A stretch of DNA of 43,183 nucleotides from Pirellulales bacterium (GTDB lineage: Bacteria; Planctomycetota; Planctomycetia; Pirellulales; JAICIG01), in contig JAICLL010000038.1 in the NCBI GenBank assembly GCA_025927475.1, positions 1 through 43,183 of the forward strand. Reading direction: 5' to 3'. Position numbers and translations under genes: made by a program. This document shows, one piece after another, positions 6,404-14,934 of the stretch (the first letter of the stretch is position 1; each line of letters starts with the position of its first letter). The notes beneath the pieces were generated by a model. That model was not told the origin of the DNA. It did not search any database and saw nothing but the letters and a program-made list of their open reading frames with translations.

Positions 6404-7999
6404 ATGTATCGGACGGTGTGTCTTTTATGCGTGGTGATCTTTTTCCCGTTCCTTTATGTGGCCAGGGCCGAAGACGTCCCAGGCACCGATACTGCGACGA
6501 CTGAAACGGCCTCGCCAGCTTGCTCCCCTGCCGAGTCGGACGCAGTGCCCGACGCCGAAGTGGGCAGTGCGCACGTGGCGGTTGTCGACCTGGGCAAAGT
6601 TCTTAGAGGGTGCCGAGAGTCACGGCAAGTTTACGGCGAATTCACGCGTGAAGTCGAGGAGGCGCACGCGAGACTGCGCGACCACCAGGCGGCAGCGCTA
6701 AGAATGAGCCTCAGCCCTAAGAACCGCGATCCCTGGAGGGGGAGCTGCAACAGCCTTACACTATTTGCTGAGAACGCGCTGATGCCGCGCCGGTTGGCTG
6801 ATCGTCAGGCCGAGGTTTTTCATAATACTTTCCAAAAAAGCACAAGAATCATCGCCCGATACGCGCAGGCGAACGATTTGCGGTTAGTGATTCAAGCCCC
6901 GGCGGACAGTGATGACGCCACTTATGACGTAACGCAGCGGCAACTGGCCAAACACATCGCTTTTTATCATGGAATTGAAATAACAGCAGATATCATCCGC
7001 TGTATGGACGAGTCTTCGGACAGCCCGATGAGCGAGGGAGCCGGCTCGGTCGACGCAAGCGGCGTCACGGGCAACTTCGACCGCGCGTTAGGCCTGGCCC
7101 TGGTCGACCTCGAAAAAGTGATTGAGGCGTCTAGCGAATTTCAGAGGCGCTGCCGCGAAATAGCCGATGACCTTCAAACCACGGAAGGATTGCCTGTTCT
7201 TGAGCTGGAGATAACCCGACGCAATAATGAAGTCTTCGAGGATGTTTTTTTAAAGTGTAAGCAGAATATCGAAGAATATGCCGTAACGCATGATTTGCAG
7301 TTAGTGCTGCAAGGCTCAACGATCATGCGGCATGACGGCGCTCAATCGATCAGGAATGGGTTGAACAGAATTTGTCTCTATCATCATGGAATCGATATCA
7401 CCGCCGAAATAATCCGAATGATGAATCCTGGCGCCGCCCCAAATACGGCCAATCGCCTGAACGATAAGCCACCGCGCGAGGTGAAACTCAAGACCGACGG
7501 CGCGGCGACGATCGCTACGTTTAACCTGGAAAATGCGATTATCGCCGACGCAGTTCTTCAGGATGAACTCGATCGCCTGCAAGGCGACGAGAATGCGGCA
7601 AGGAAGGTCGACGAGCGGTTGTCTGCGAGAATCAATGCGGCCTTGAAGCGATTGGAACAGGCGAGGCCCCAAACTGAGGGTGCCGACGACGAAGAAGCGA
7701 ACCTGCGGGAGCAGAGAAACGCACTGTGCCAGCGAATCATCCGCCGCGGTCGCAAACTGACACATCGACGGGACGAGGCATATGTCGACGCATTACGCAG
7801 GCTTAAAGAAGCAGTGGCCGAATTCGCCGCCGAGAAGCACGTATATCTCGTTGCACAATTCGGCCCTGAGCCGGTCGGTTTTCCTTTTCAGCCCGCACTC
7901 GATGCCAAGCTCGGAGAATTCATTCTCTACCAGCGCGGCATTGATATCACCGACGAGATTATCGGACGCGTTGCGCGACACGCAAACGGCGCTCCGTAA
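6404..7999 (+). CDS. Secreted protein with three OmpH/Skp-like repeats
   Basis: The start at 6404 has an excellent ribosome site (AAGGAGGAG, 6 nt away) and opens a signal peptide (MYRTVCLLCVVIFFPFLYVA, then RAED). The 531-residue product contains three divergent copies of one unit. Each begins with a strand such as VAVVDLGKVL (about residue 62), LALVDLEKVI (about 230) or TIATFNLENAI (about 368). Each continues as a charged helix and ends in YHGIEITADIIRCM, YHHGIDITAEIIRMM or YQRGIDITDEIIGRV. Single units of this kind occur in periplasmic OmpH/Skp chaperones, which hold unfolded outer-membrane proteins; three fused in tandem is unusual. GC is visibly lower than in neighbouring genes. The envelope location is supported; the chaperone role is inferred. 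Confidence 0.7.
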   Translation: MYRTVCLLCVVIFFPFLYVARAEDVPGTDTATTETASPACSPAESDAVPDAEVGSAHVAVVDLGKVLRGCRESRQVYGEFTREVEEAHARLRDHQAAALRMSLSPKNRDPWRGSCNSLTLFAENALMPRRLADRQAEVFHNTFQKSTRIIARYAQANDLRLVIQAPADSDDATYDVTQRQLAKHIAFYHGIEITADIIRCMDESSDSPMSEGAGSVDASGVTGNFDRALGLALVDLEKVIEASSEFQRRCREIADDLQTTEGLPVLELEITRRNNEVFEDVFLKCKQNIEEYAVTHDLQLVLQGSTIMRHDGAQSIRNGLNRICLYHHGIDITAEIIRMMNPGAAPNTANRLNDKPPREVKLKTDGAATIATFNLENAIIADAVLQDELDRLQGDENAARKVDERLSARINAALKRLEQARPQTEGADDEEANLREQRNALCQRIIRRGRKLTHRRDEAYVDALRRLKEAVAEFAAEKHVYLVAQFGPEPVGFPFQPALDAKLGEFILYQRGIDITDEIIGRVARHANGAP

Positions 8000-8029
8000 G
8001 GCGCAGCGCCACCAATCCGTCGGAGCGCC
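7988..8029 (+). terminator. Possible stem-loop after the OmpH-like gene
   Basis: GGCGCTCCG (7988-7996) pairs with CGGAGCGCC (8021-8029), and the loop contains its own small hairpin GGCGCAGCGCC (8000-8010). The stem overlaps the stop codon. There is no U-tract, so intrinsic termination is uncertain. Confidence 0.3.
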
Positions 8030-8129
8030 CGCAAAAGTCCGCCGCTGTCTGCCGCGCAGCCGATAGCGCATGCCGAGCCGCTTCGCCAGACACCGCCTAG
8101 GTGGTAACCCATTGCCTGCGATCCGGAAG

Positions 8130-8149
8130 CTTATATGATATCTTATATG
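8130..8149. promoter_or_regulatory. Candidate autoregulatory operator of the FadR-type gene
   Basis: CTTATAT-GATATC-TTATATG is an imperfect dyad centred on GATATC, with the 9-mer CTTATATGA also directly repeated at 8130 and 8142. It is AT-rich in a GC-rich setting and overlaps the start codon at 8135. This position fits feedback repression by the GntR-family product. Binding is inferred. Confidence 0.45.
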
Positions 8150-9001
8150 AAGGCCTCGCTGCGCGAAGAACCGATGATTTCCCCCACCCGCACACGCAAT
8201 GGTGGCGGTTTCGAGCCCCTTGAACGGCCCGACCGTGTCGCTCAAGTGCTCGAGCAGCTTCGCGATCAGATCATGGTCGGCGCGTTCGGTCTGGACGGTG
8301 TGCTGCCGCCCGAAGGAACGCTGGCTGTCGATTTAGGCGTGTCGCGCACCGTGGTGCGTGAGGCGATGCGAATGCTCCGCTCGCAAGGACTAGTCGAAGT
8401 TTCGCAGGGGAAGCCACCACGCGTCAAACCGGCCGATCCGCAAACAGCTATCGATAGCCTGAGGCTGCTGCTGCGCCGCGGTCATGGCACACTGCTGCAC
8501 ATGGTCGAAGCCCGTCGCCCGTTGGAAAGCGAAATCGCCGCGCTGGCCGCTGAGCGCGCCACCCCCGAGCACCTCAAACAGCTCGAAGAATCGATCGAAC
8601 AGTTGACCTCTGCGCGCACGCTGGAGGCCCGCATCGAAGCCGACGTGCAGTTTCACCGCCTTCTGGCCGAATCGACCGGCAACCCGGTGTTTTGCCTGGT
8701 GCTGGAGACGGTTTCGGGGCCGCTGCACCAGTCGCGCCGGCGGACGATCGCCCAGTCGGGGGTCGAAGTCGCCGCCCACGGGCACCGCGCCGTCTTGACC
8801 GCAGTTCATCGCCGCGACGGCAGAGCGGCCCGCGCCGCCATGCTCGAACATCTCACGCGTGCTGAGCGCGACTTGCGAGCCGCCGGCGAACCGTTATCCA
8901 CCGCGGCGAACGGCGCAAAGTCGAATGCTATCACAGCGTCCCAACCACGAAAAACGAGGAAGAAACCACGGATGACACGGATGGGCACGGATAAAGAATA
9001 A
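8135..9001 (+). CDS. FadR-type GntR-family transcriptional regulator
   Basis: The 288-residue protein has an N-terminal GntR winged helix (about residues 34-95: VAQVLEQLRDQIMVGAF, LPPEGTLAVDLGVSRTVVRE, MRMLRSQGLVEV). A C-terminal FCD-type helical effector domain follows (VEARRPLESEIAALAAERA, then ADVQFHRLLAESTGNPV and HRAVLTAVHRRDG, with metal-type histidines). Such regulators respond to sugar acids or other carboxylates. The ATG at 8135 has GGAAG 5 nt upstream; ATGs at 8147 and 8174 are alternatives. The last 20 or so residues (RKTRKKPRMTRMGTDKE) are encoded by the left arm of the inverted repeat 8960-9044. They look like an acquired tail. Regulation of the gene at 9072 is likely by position. 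Confidence 0.85.
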   Translation: MISYMKASLREEPMISPTRTRNGGGFEPLERPDRVAQVLEQLRDQIMVGAFGLDGVLPPEGTLAVDLGVSRTVVREAMRMLRSQGLVEVSQGKPPRVKPADPQTAIDSLRLLLRRGHGTLLHMVEARRPLESEIAALAAERATPEHLKQLEESIEQLTSARTLEARIEADVQFHRLLAESTGNPVFCLVLETVSGPLHQSRRRTIAQSGVEVAAHGHRAVLTAVHRRDGRAARAAMLEHLTRAERDLRAAGEPLSTAANGAKSNAITASQPRKTRKKPRMTRMGTDKE

Positions 9002-9044
9002 GAAACTGCCGATCCGCGCCCATCCGTGGCATCCGCGGTTTCTT
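8960..9044. repeat. Long imperfect inverted repeat between the regulator and the haem/DUF1549/DUF1553 gene
   Basis: The arm 8960-8986 (AAGAAACCACGGATGACACG and on) pairs with 9018-9044 at 25 of 27 positions, leaving a 31-nt loop. The left arm itself contains the ACGGATG motif twice with a ~9-10 nt period. The left arm is translated as the C-terminus of the regulator and the loop contains its stop codon. The element resembles repeats I associate with planctomycete genomes. It may act as a transcript-end hairpin. Confidence 0.75.
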
Positions 9045-9061
9045 AATGCCATTGGCATTAA
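9043..9061. promoter_or_regulatory. Perfect palindrome upstream of the haem/DUF1549/DUF1553 gene
   Basis: TTAATGCC-ATT-GGCATTAA has perfect 8-bp arms around a 3-bp centre and ends 10 bp before the ATG at 9072. Its size and symmetry suit a GntR/FadR-family operator, and the regulator gene lies immediately upstream. It could alternatively form a small RNA hairpin covering the ribosome-binding region. Confidence 0.45.
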
Positions 9062-9071
9062 AGTCACGATC

Positions 9072-12000
9072 ATGCGCCATACGCGACGTAAATCTGCTTC
9101 CGTATTTCGGTTGACTTATTGCGGACTTTTTATCGTTCTGCATGGCGCGGCGGCCGCTGGCGACGAGCGGCTCTTTCGCGAGCGGATCGCGCCCCTGTTC
9201 GAGGCCCATTGCGTGCGCTGCCATCAGGGTGATGCACCCAAGGGCGGGCTGTCGCTGGCCACCGCGGCGGCGATGGCGCGGGGTGGAGAAAGCGGCAAAG
9301 TGGTTGAAGTCGGCAAGCCCGATGAAAGCTTGCTCGTAGACTATATTTCGGGCGAGCAGCCGGAAATGCCCAAAGGCTCGCCTCCCCTGTCGAGCGAGCA
9401 GGTGGCGGCGATTCGCCAGTGGATTGCCGACGGCGCCCTGTGGCCGGCGGCTTTAACGTTGGTCGAAAAACCTGCAGGCGGTAAAGCCGCGGCGAACAAA
9501 GACTGGTGGTCGCTGCGGCCGCTCGCGCACGTCGCGCCGCCGCAGGGCGACTCGACGTGGATTCGCACACCGATCGACGCCTTCGTCTTTGAGCGGCTGC
9601 GCCAAGAGGGCATGGCGCCCTCGCCCGACGCCGATCGGCGTACGCTGCTGCGCCGAGTAAAATTCGATCTGCACGGCCTGCCGCCGTCGCCCGACGAGAT
9701 CGAGGCTTTCGTCAAGGACAACGCATCCGACGCCTACGAAAACCTGGTCGATCGGCTGCTGGCGTCGCCGCACTACGGCGAGCGGTGGGGACGGCACTGG
9801 CTCGACGTGGTCCACTTCGGCGAAACGCACGGCTACGACAAAGACAAGCCGCGGCCCAACGCCTGGCCCTATCGCGATTGGGTGATCGCGGCTCTCAATG
9901 ACGACATGCCGTATGGCCGGTTTATCGAAGCGCAACTTGCCGGCGATGTGCTCTTTGCCGACGATCCGCAAGCGACCGTCGCCACCGGGTTCGTGGTCGC
10001 CGGGCCGTGGGATTTTGTCGGGCACGTCGAGCTCCGCGAGGGCACGGTCGATAAAGACATCGCCCGCTCGAACGATCGTGACGACATGGTGGCGGGCACG
10101 GCTTCGACCTTTCTCAGCCTGACGGTACACTGCGCCCGCTGCCACGATCACAAGTTCGACCCGATCACTCAGCAAGACTATTACCGGATGCAGGCGGTGT
10201 TTGCCGGCGTCGATCGGGCAGACCGACCCTACGACGCCGACCCTCGGGTTGCTGCCCGGCGACGGCAACTCGCCGCCGAGACGCAGGCGCTCGCCGAGCG
10301 GCGACGCGAACTGCTCAAGGCCTTGGCCAAGGTTTCGACGCCCGAGATCGCGGCGCTCGATGCTCGCTTGCAGACCGCCGAGCGCGACCTGGCGTCGCTC
10401 GCGATCGAACCCGCGCAGGCGAGCCCGTCGCTGGGCTACCACAGCCAAATCATGCCGACGCCCGACGCCGTCAAATGGGTGCAGGTCGATCTGGGGCAGT
10501 CGCTGCCGCTGGAAGAAATCGTCTTGATGCCGGCTCACGTGGTCTATGGCGGACATCCTGGGCCGGGGTTCGGCTTTCCTCCACGGTTCAGGGTCGAGCT
10601 TTCCGACGATCCGCAGTTTGCCTCGGCGCAGGTTTTGGCCGACGAAACGGCGGCCGACTTTCCGCACCCCGGCGATACGCCCTATCGCATCGACGCCGGC
10701 GGCCGGCAGGGGCGCTATGTGCGCGTGACGGCCACTCGACTTTGGCGGCGCACCGGCGATTGGATTTTTGCAATTTCCGAGCTGCTGGCTTTTTCGGGCG
10801 GGCGAAACGTGGCCGCGGGCGCGGCGGTCAGCGCACTCGATTCGATCGAGGCGCCGCCCGGCTGGGCCAGCAAAAACCTGGTCGATGGCTTTAGCAGCCG
10901 CGAGCGATTGCTCGATCCGTCGGGCGTGGCGCTGGCGCCGCGGCAACGGCTGATGTTCGAGATCGCCCGAAACTCAGCCGAGCGCCGCCGGTTAGCGCTG
11001 GCGGCGCTCGATCCGGCGATCCGGCAATCGCTTGAAACGGTCGAACGACGAACGGCCGAAGTCGATGCCCAGTTGGCGGCCCTGCCGCCGCAGCCGATGG
11101 TGTTTGCCGCGGCGCATGCGTTCGCGCCGCAGGGCGGGTTCACGCCGGCCCGCCAGCCGCGGCCTGTGCATCTGTTGGCCCGCGGCGATGTGCGCAGTCC
11201 AAAGGAGCTGATGACGCCGGGCGGCGTGGCCTGCGTGCCCGGCCTCAGCGCCGACTTTTCGATCGCCGATCTGAACGACGAAGGCGAGCGCCGCGCCGCG
11301 TTGGCCCATTGGCTGTCGAACCCTTCCAATGCGCTGGTGCGGCGATCGATGGTCAATCGCGTCTGGCATTATCACTTCGGGCAGGGCCTGGTCGACACTC
11401 CCAACGATTTTGGCCGCATGGGGTCGCAGCCCAGCCATCCCGAGCTGCTCGATTGGTTGGCCGGCTGGTTCATCGCTCACGGCGAGTCGCTCAAGCAACT
11501 GCATCGGCTCATCGTCACCAGCGCGGTCTATCGCCAGTCATCGGCCAACAACCTCGCATATGCCAAGCTCGACTCGGGCAACCGCCTGCTGTGGCGGATG
11601 AATCGTCAGCGGCTCGACGCCGAAGCGATACACGACGCGATGCTGGCCGCGACCGGATTGCTCGACCGGCGGATGGGCGGGCCATCGGTGCGGCAGTTTT
11701 CCTTTAAAGACGATCACTCGCCGGTGTATGATTACGAGCGGTACGACGTCGACGCGCCGGGCGGCCAGCGGCGCAGCATCTATCGGTTTCTGGTGCGCAG
11801 CGTGCCCGATCCGTTCATGGAGTGTCTCGACTGCGCCGACCCGTCGATTCTGACGCCCAAGCGCAACACCACGCTCACGGCGTTGCAGGCCTTGGCGCTG
11901 TTGAACAACCCGTTCGTGGTGCGGCAGTCGCAGCATTTGGCCGAGCGTGCTCAAAGCCGCGCTGCCGACCTGACCGGCCAAATATCGGCGGCCTGGCAAT

Positions 12001-12125
12001 TGGCCATTGGCCGCCCGCCCAGCGAGCCCGAGCTGCGGCGGCTGACGAGCTATGCCGAACGTTTCGGCCTGGCCAACGCCTGCCGCGTGATTCTAAATAG
12101 CAATGAATTCGTGTTTATTGACTGA
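9072..12125 (+). CDS. Secreted c-type haem / DUF1549 / DUF1553 protein with a discoidin-like insert
   Basis: The 1017-residue protein has a signal peptide (residues 1-29) and a planctomycete cytochrome-C-like domain with haem motif CVRCH at residues 47-51 and its distal region PEMPKGSPPL. DUF1549 follows (DAFVFERLRQEGMAPSPDAD through HCARCHDHKFDPITQQDYYR), containing a second CxxCH at CARCH. An F5/8 type C (discoidin)-like carbohydrate-binding segment lies at about residues 455-580 (WVQVDLGQSLPLEEIVL, then RYVRVTATRLW). DUF1553 closes the protein (NALVRRSMVNRVWHYHFGQG, LLNNPFVVRQSQ). Such proteins are specific to Planctomycetes and relatives and are often found beside sulfatases; their enzymatic activity is unproven. 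The gene follows a FadR-type regulator and precedes a sulfatase on the same strand. Confidence 0.9.
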   Translation: MRHTRRKSASVFRLTYCGLFIVLHGAAAAGDERLFRERIAPLFEAHCVRCHQGDAPKGGLSLATAAAMARGGESGKVVEVGKPDESLLVDYISGEQPEMPKGSPPLSSEQVAAIRQWIADGALWPAALTLVEKPAGGKAAANKDWWSLRPLAHVAPPQGDSTWIRTPIDAFVFERLRQEGMAPSPDADRRTLLRRVKFDLHGLPPSPDEIEAFVKDNASDAYENLVDRLLASPHYGERWGRHWLDVVHFGETHGYDKDKPRPNAWPYRDWVIAALNDDMPYGRFIEAQLAGDVLFADDPQATVATGFVVAGPWDFVGHVELREGTVDKDIARSNDRDDMVAGTASTFLSLTVHCARCHDHKFDPITQQDYYRMQAVFAGVDRADRPYDADPRVAARRRQLAAETQALAERRRELLKALAKVSTPEIAALDARLQTAERDLASLAIEPAQASPSLGYHSQIMPTPDAVKWVQVDLGQSLPLEEIVLMPAHVVYGGHPGPGFGFPPRFRVELSDDPQFASAQVLADETAADFPHPGDTPYRIDAGGRQGRYVRVTATRLWRRTGDWIFAISELLAFSGGRNVAAGAAVSALDSIEAPPGWASKNLVDGFSSRERLLDPSGVALAPRQRLMFEIARNSAERRRLALAALDPAIRQSLETVERRTAEVDAQLAALPPQPMVFAAAHAFAPQGGFTPARQPRPVHLLARGDVRSPKELMTPGGVACVPGLSADFSIADLNDEGERRAALAHWLSNPSNALVRRSMVNRVWHYHFGQGLVDTPNDFGRMGSQPSHPELLDWLAGWFIAHGESLKQLHRLIVTSAVYRQSSANNLAYAKLDSGNRLLWRMNRQRLDAEAIHDAMLAATGLLDRRMGGPSVRQFSFKDDHSPVYDYERYDVDAPGGQRRSIYRFLVRSVPDPFMECLDCADPSILTPKRNTTLTALQALALLNNPFVVRQSQHLAERAQSRAADLTGQISAAWQLAIGRPPSEPELRRLTSYAERFGLANACRVILNSNEFVFID

Positions 12126-12196
12126 TGCGGCCTGACGCGGCGCACACGAGCCTTAGCGGATCGATACGCTACGCTCCCAGACGCGGGCGTGGTAGA

Positions 12197-12353
12197 ATGA
12201 ACTTCGGCTACGAGGTCATCCGTCTCTGGCAGCGTCCCGCCGAAGAATTATTTGCGGGCGACGTGGGTGTGACGCCGTTGGCGATGCTCGCGCGATTGCC
12301 CACCGGGACGCACAAGAACGATGCCTTGGCCTCGATCGCCCAGCTTGCTGGCC
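12197..12353 (+). pseudogene. Fragment resembling the N-terminal part of an Rpn/DUF4351-type protein
   Basis: From ATG 12197 about 52 codons (MNFGYEVIRLWQRPAEELFA, then GVTPLAMLARLPTG) resemble the central part of Rpn-like / DUF4351 proteins, where a Y-x-V-I-R-L-W strand is followed by Pro-Leu-Ala. The frame runs on without family similarity and overlaps the sulfatase start. No nuclease motif or C-terminal part is present. It is most likely a gene remnant in the gap between the haem protein and the sulfatase. Assignment is from memory and tentative. Confidence 0.4.
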
Positions 12354-12395
12354 GATCGCCGTTCGACTTTTCACTGACGATTCCGGAGACTGCGG

Positions 12396-13841
12396 ATGCC
12401 ACGCCTCTTGCTCAGCTTGGTTTGCGTCACCGTTTGGACCGCTCTCGCAGCGTTGGCCGAACCTGCGCGGTCTGAATCGCCACGTCAGCCCAATATCGTC
12501 TTTATCTTGGCCGACGACCTGGGCGTGGGCGATGTCGGCTGTTACGGCCAAACCAAGATCAAAACGCCTCACATCGACCGGCTGGCCGCCGAGGGGATGC
12601 GTTTCACCAACTTCTACGCCGGCTGCTCGGTGTGTGCCCCCAGCCGCTGCACGCTGATGACCGGCAAACACCTGGGCCATGCCACCGTGCGCGACAATAT
12701 GCAACGCAAGCCGGGCGAAGAGGGCCAGCACCCGATGGAGCCGCAGACGGTCACCGTCGCGCAGCTTTTGAAGGGCGCCGGGTATCAAACGGCCATCGTC
12801 GGCAAGTGGGGGCTGGGCATGCCCGGCGATCGCAGCAGCCCGTTGGATTTTGGTTTCGATCATCACTATGGCTATCTCTGCCAGGGCATGGCCCACACCT
12901 ATTACCCGCCCTACTTGTGGCGCGACAATCGGCAAGAGCCGCTGGAGGGAAATCCGCCCTACGCTTATGGGCAGAAAGGGCGCATCGAGCGTTCCGGCAA
13001 GGTTTATTCGCACGACCTCATGGCCGATGACGCTCTGCACTGGGTGCGCGATCATCAAGAGGGCCCATTCTTTCTGTATCTGGCCTTCACCGTTCCGCAC
13101 GTTTCGTTGCAAGTGCCCGACGACTCGCTGGCCGAGTATCGCGGCCAGTGGCCCGAGACGCCGGTGACCGACTCGAAACATTACTCCAATCACGACACGC
13201 CGCGGGCGGCCTACGCCGCAATGATCACCCGCATGGACCGCGACATTGGCCGCTTGATGGCCGAGCTGAAGGAGCTGGGCATCGACGAAAACACGCTGGT
13301 GTTTTTCGCCAGCGACAACGGGGCGGTGTTTCCGCTGTCGGGCACCGACCCGGAATTCTTTCAGAGCACCGCCGGGCTGCGCGGCTTCAAGCAAGATCTC
13401 TATGAAGGCGGAATTCGCACACCGTTCATCGCTCGTTGGCCGGGGCGCATCGAGGCCGGCACGACGAGCGATTTCGTCGGCGCGTTCTGGGATGTGATGC
13501 CAACGCTTTGCGAGATCGCCGGTGCGCCGACGGCCAAAGACACCGACGGCATCAGCATCGCACCGACGCTGCTGGGCCGCCAAGGGCAAAAGCAGCATGA
13601 ATATTTGTATTGGGAGTACCACAGCGGTGGCGGCGCCCAGGCGGTCCGGTTTGGCGATTGGAAGGCCGTGCGCAATCAGGTGAAGAAGAATCCCGACAGC
13701 GCGCCCGAACTGTATAATCTGGCCGACGATCCGGCTGAGCAGACGAACATCGCGGACAAGCATCCCGAGATCGCCGCTCGTGCCGCGGGCTACATGAAAG
13801 CCGCCCACACGCCGAGTTGGGAGCCGAAGTGGAACTTTTGA
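12396..13841 (+). CDS. Secreted type I sulfatase (arylsulfatase family)
   Basis: The 481-residue protein has a signal peptide (residues 1-26) and the alkaline-phosphatase/sulfatase fold. NIVFILADDLGVGDVGCYG gives the N-terminal metal-binding Asp pair. CAPSRCTLMTG (Cys80) is the C-x-P-x-R sulfatase signature, whose Cys must be converted to formylglycine by a dedicated enzyme not encoded here. GKWGLG and FFASDNGAVFP supply the remaining active-site region. The C-terminal YNLADDPAEQTNIADKHPE is typical. It hydrolyses sulfate esters, probably on polysaccharides, outside the cytoplasm. It is co-directional with the haem/DUF1549/DUF1553 gene and may be under the same FadR-type regulator. No key residue is missing. 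Confidence 0.92.
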   Translation: MPRLLLSLVCVTVWTALAALAEPARSESPRQPNIVFILADDLGVGDVGCYGQTKIKTPHIDRLAAEGMRFTNFYAGCSVCAPSRCTLMTGKHLGHATVRDNMQRKPGEEGQHPMEPQTVTVAQLLKGAGYQTAIVGKWGLGMPGDRSSPLDFGFDHHYGYLCQGMAHTYYPPYLWRDNRQEPLEGNPPYAYGQKGRIERSGKVYSHDLMADDALHWVRDHQEGPFFLYLAFTVPHVSLQVPDDSLAEYRGQWPETPVTDSKHYSNHDTPRAAYAAMITRMDRDIGRLMAELKELGIDENTLVFFASDNGAVFPLSGTDPEFFQSTAGLRGFKQDLYEGGIRTPFIARWPGRIEAGTTSDFVGAFWDVMPTLCEIAGAPTAKDTDGISIAPTLLGRQGQKQHEYLYWEYHSGGGAQAVRFGDWKAVRNQVKKNPDSAPELYNLADDPAEQTNIADKHPEIAARAAGYMKAAHTPSWEPKWNF

Positions 13842-13914
13842 GTGGGTGCTTGCGTAAAGGCGGATTTCGGCGACGATAAAGCGAGCGCGAAATGGCCCGA
13901 TCCAAGGTTGCATT

Positions 13915-14349
13915 GTGTTGCACACTGTCGAAGCAAATAAAGTTCCATGGATCAGGAAATCCGCAGGCCAGTTTAGCAACTGGTTACTGCGCAATGGATC
14001 GCCGATATGGACCAAAGAGAACCTGGCACTGCCAGGTATTTATCGTGGCACTGTTGAGTCCATTTGCTACGAAGGATCATGGGAGGCCCTGTGGTCCGAA
14101 CAATGGTTCCAGGATGGCATCAGGGCATTTGGGCTGCTGGCACTCGAGCGGGAAGGAAAAATAGAGATTTTGAAATCGCGCGATGGCGATTTATTCATTA
14201 GATGCCCGGATGGAACGATAATCGAGACCACGGCATTTCTTAATGGTGAGTCGTTGTCCTTCCGTCATGACCCCGAGTTCTCCGACTTGTCTTGGGATCC
14301 AGTTAGTTCAACGTATCATGTGCTTGGCGAGTACCGTGGAGACGATTAA
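13915..14349 (+). CDS. Unrecognised small protein, low-GC island (first gene)
   Basis: This 144-residue frame uses GTG at 13915; the true start is uncertain, as no ATG lies close by in frame. The product is Trp/Glu-rich (WIRKSAGQFSNWLLRNGSPI, YEGSWEALWSEQWFQDGIRA, then a beta-rich end HDPEFSDLSWDPVSSTYHVL) with no signal peptide or membrane segment. I do not recognise the family. Base composition is clearly less GC-rich than in the flanking genes, and codon use is less biased, which suggests recent acquisition. It sits closely before the next gene (gap 28 bp), so the two probably form a pair. Confidence 0.55.
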   Translation: MLHTVEANKVPWIRKSAGQFSNWLLRNGSPIWTKENLALPGIYRGTVESICYEGSWEALWSEQWFQDGIRAFGLLALEREGKIEILKSRDGDLFIRCPDGTIIETTAFLNGESLSFRHDPEFSDLSWDPVSSTYHVLGEYRGDD

Positions 14350-14377
14350 TGCCGAGTCGGCCGTTGAGGCCGAACGA

Positions 14378-14932
14378 ATGATAGGCAATGCCATGAACCA
14401 CCAGGCAATTGTTAGTTACAAAGATTACGTGGCGGGATGGCTTGATAGCTCCATCCACGGTTTTCTAAGTGACCTTCCGCAACCTGCGGCCGGCACGGAA
14501 TGCGCACTCATCACTTGCCTCGACAGCAACCGGGCACCGGCGTCGCTGCGCGCCAAAAGTCCGGAACTACAACCGCTCAAAGACCAGATCCGGGAATTCG
14601 GCAGAGGCTTACTCGTGCCCACGGAGTTGTTGCTCGAAGCAAATTTGAATCAGCAGATTTTTTTCGGATTCGATGAAGTCTGGTTTTTTCCGAGTGATCC
14701 CAGCGAGCCTAAACCGGATTCGGCGTGGCTGGTTGGTCCAGCACGGATTGGTCAGTCAACATTCGATCAACTTGGCGCTTGGATGTCAAAGAATGGTTGT
14801 TCGTTGGCGCTGGGCGGCGGCGAAGGGCTGAACACCATCGTCAGGGCGCGAGGGCTTCTCAAGTACGTCATTGGGCATTCCATCGAGCAACCCGAACCAA
14901 CCTTGTCCGTCGGCACGTCGAGAGCTAATTAA
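14378..14932 (+). CDS. Unrecognised protein, low-GC island (second gene)
   Basis: The 184-residue product starts at ATG 14378, with GAGG 8 nt upstream; ATG 14393 (MNHQAIVSYKDYVAGWLDSS) is an alternative. Visible features are a mixed alpha/beta body, IFFGFDEVWFFPSDPSEPKP and a C-terminal half ending GARGLLKYVIGHSIEQPEPT-like (residues ARGLLKYVIGHSIEQ). There is no signal peptide or membrane segment. The family is unknown to me. Like its upstream neighbour it has lower GC than the surroundings. Paired small genes of this type are often toxin-immunity or toxin-antitoxin modules, but nothing in the sequence proves that. It ends 2 bp before the NHL gene. Confidence 0.6.
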   Translation: MIGNAMNHQAIVSYKDYVAGWLDSSIHGFLSDLPQPAAGTECALITCLDSNRAPASLRAKSPELQPLKDQIREFGRGLLVPTELLLEANLNQQIFFGFDEVWFFPSDPSEPKPDSAWLVGPARIGQSTFDQLGAWMSKNGCSLALGGGEGLNTIVRARGLLKYVIGHSIEQPEPTLSVGTSRAN

Positions 14933-14934
14933 CC

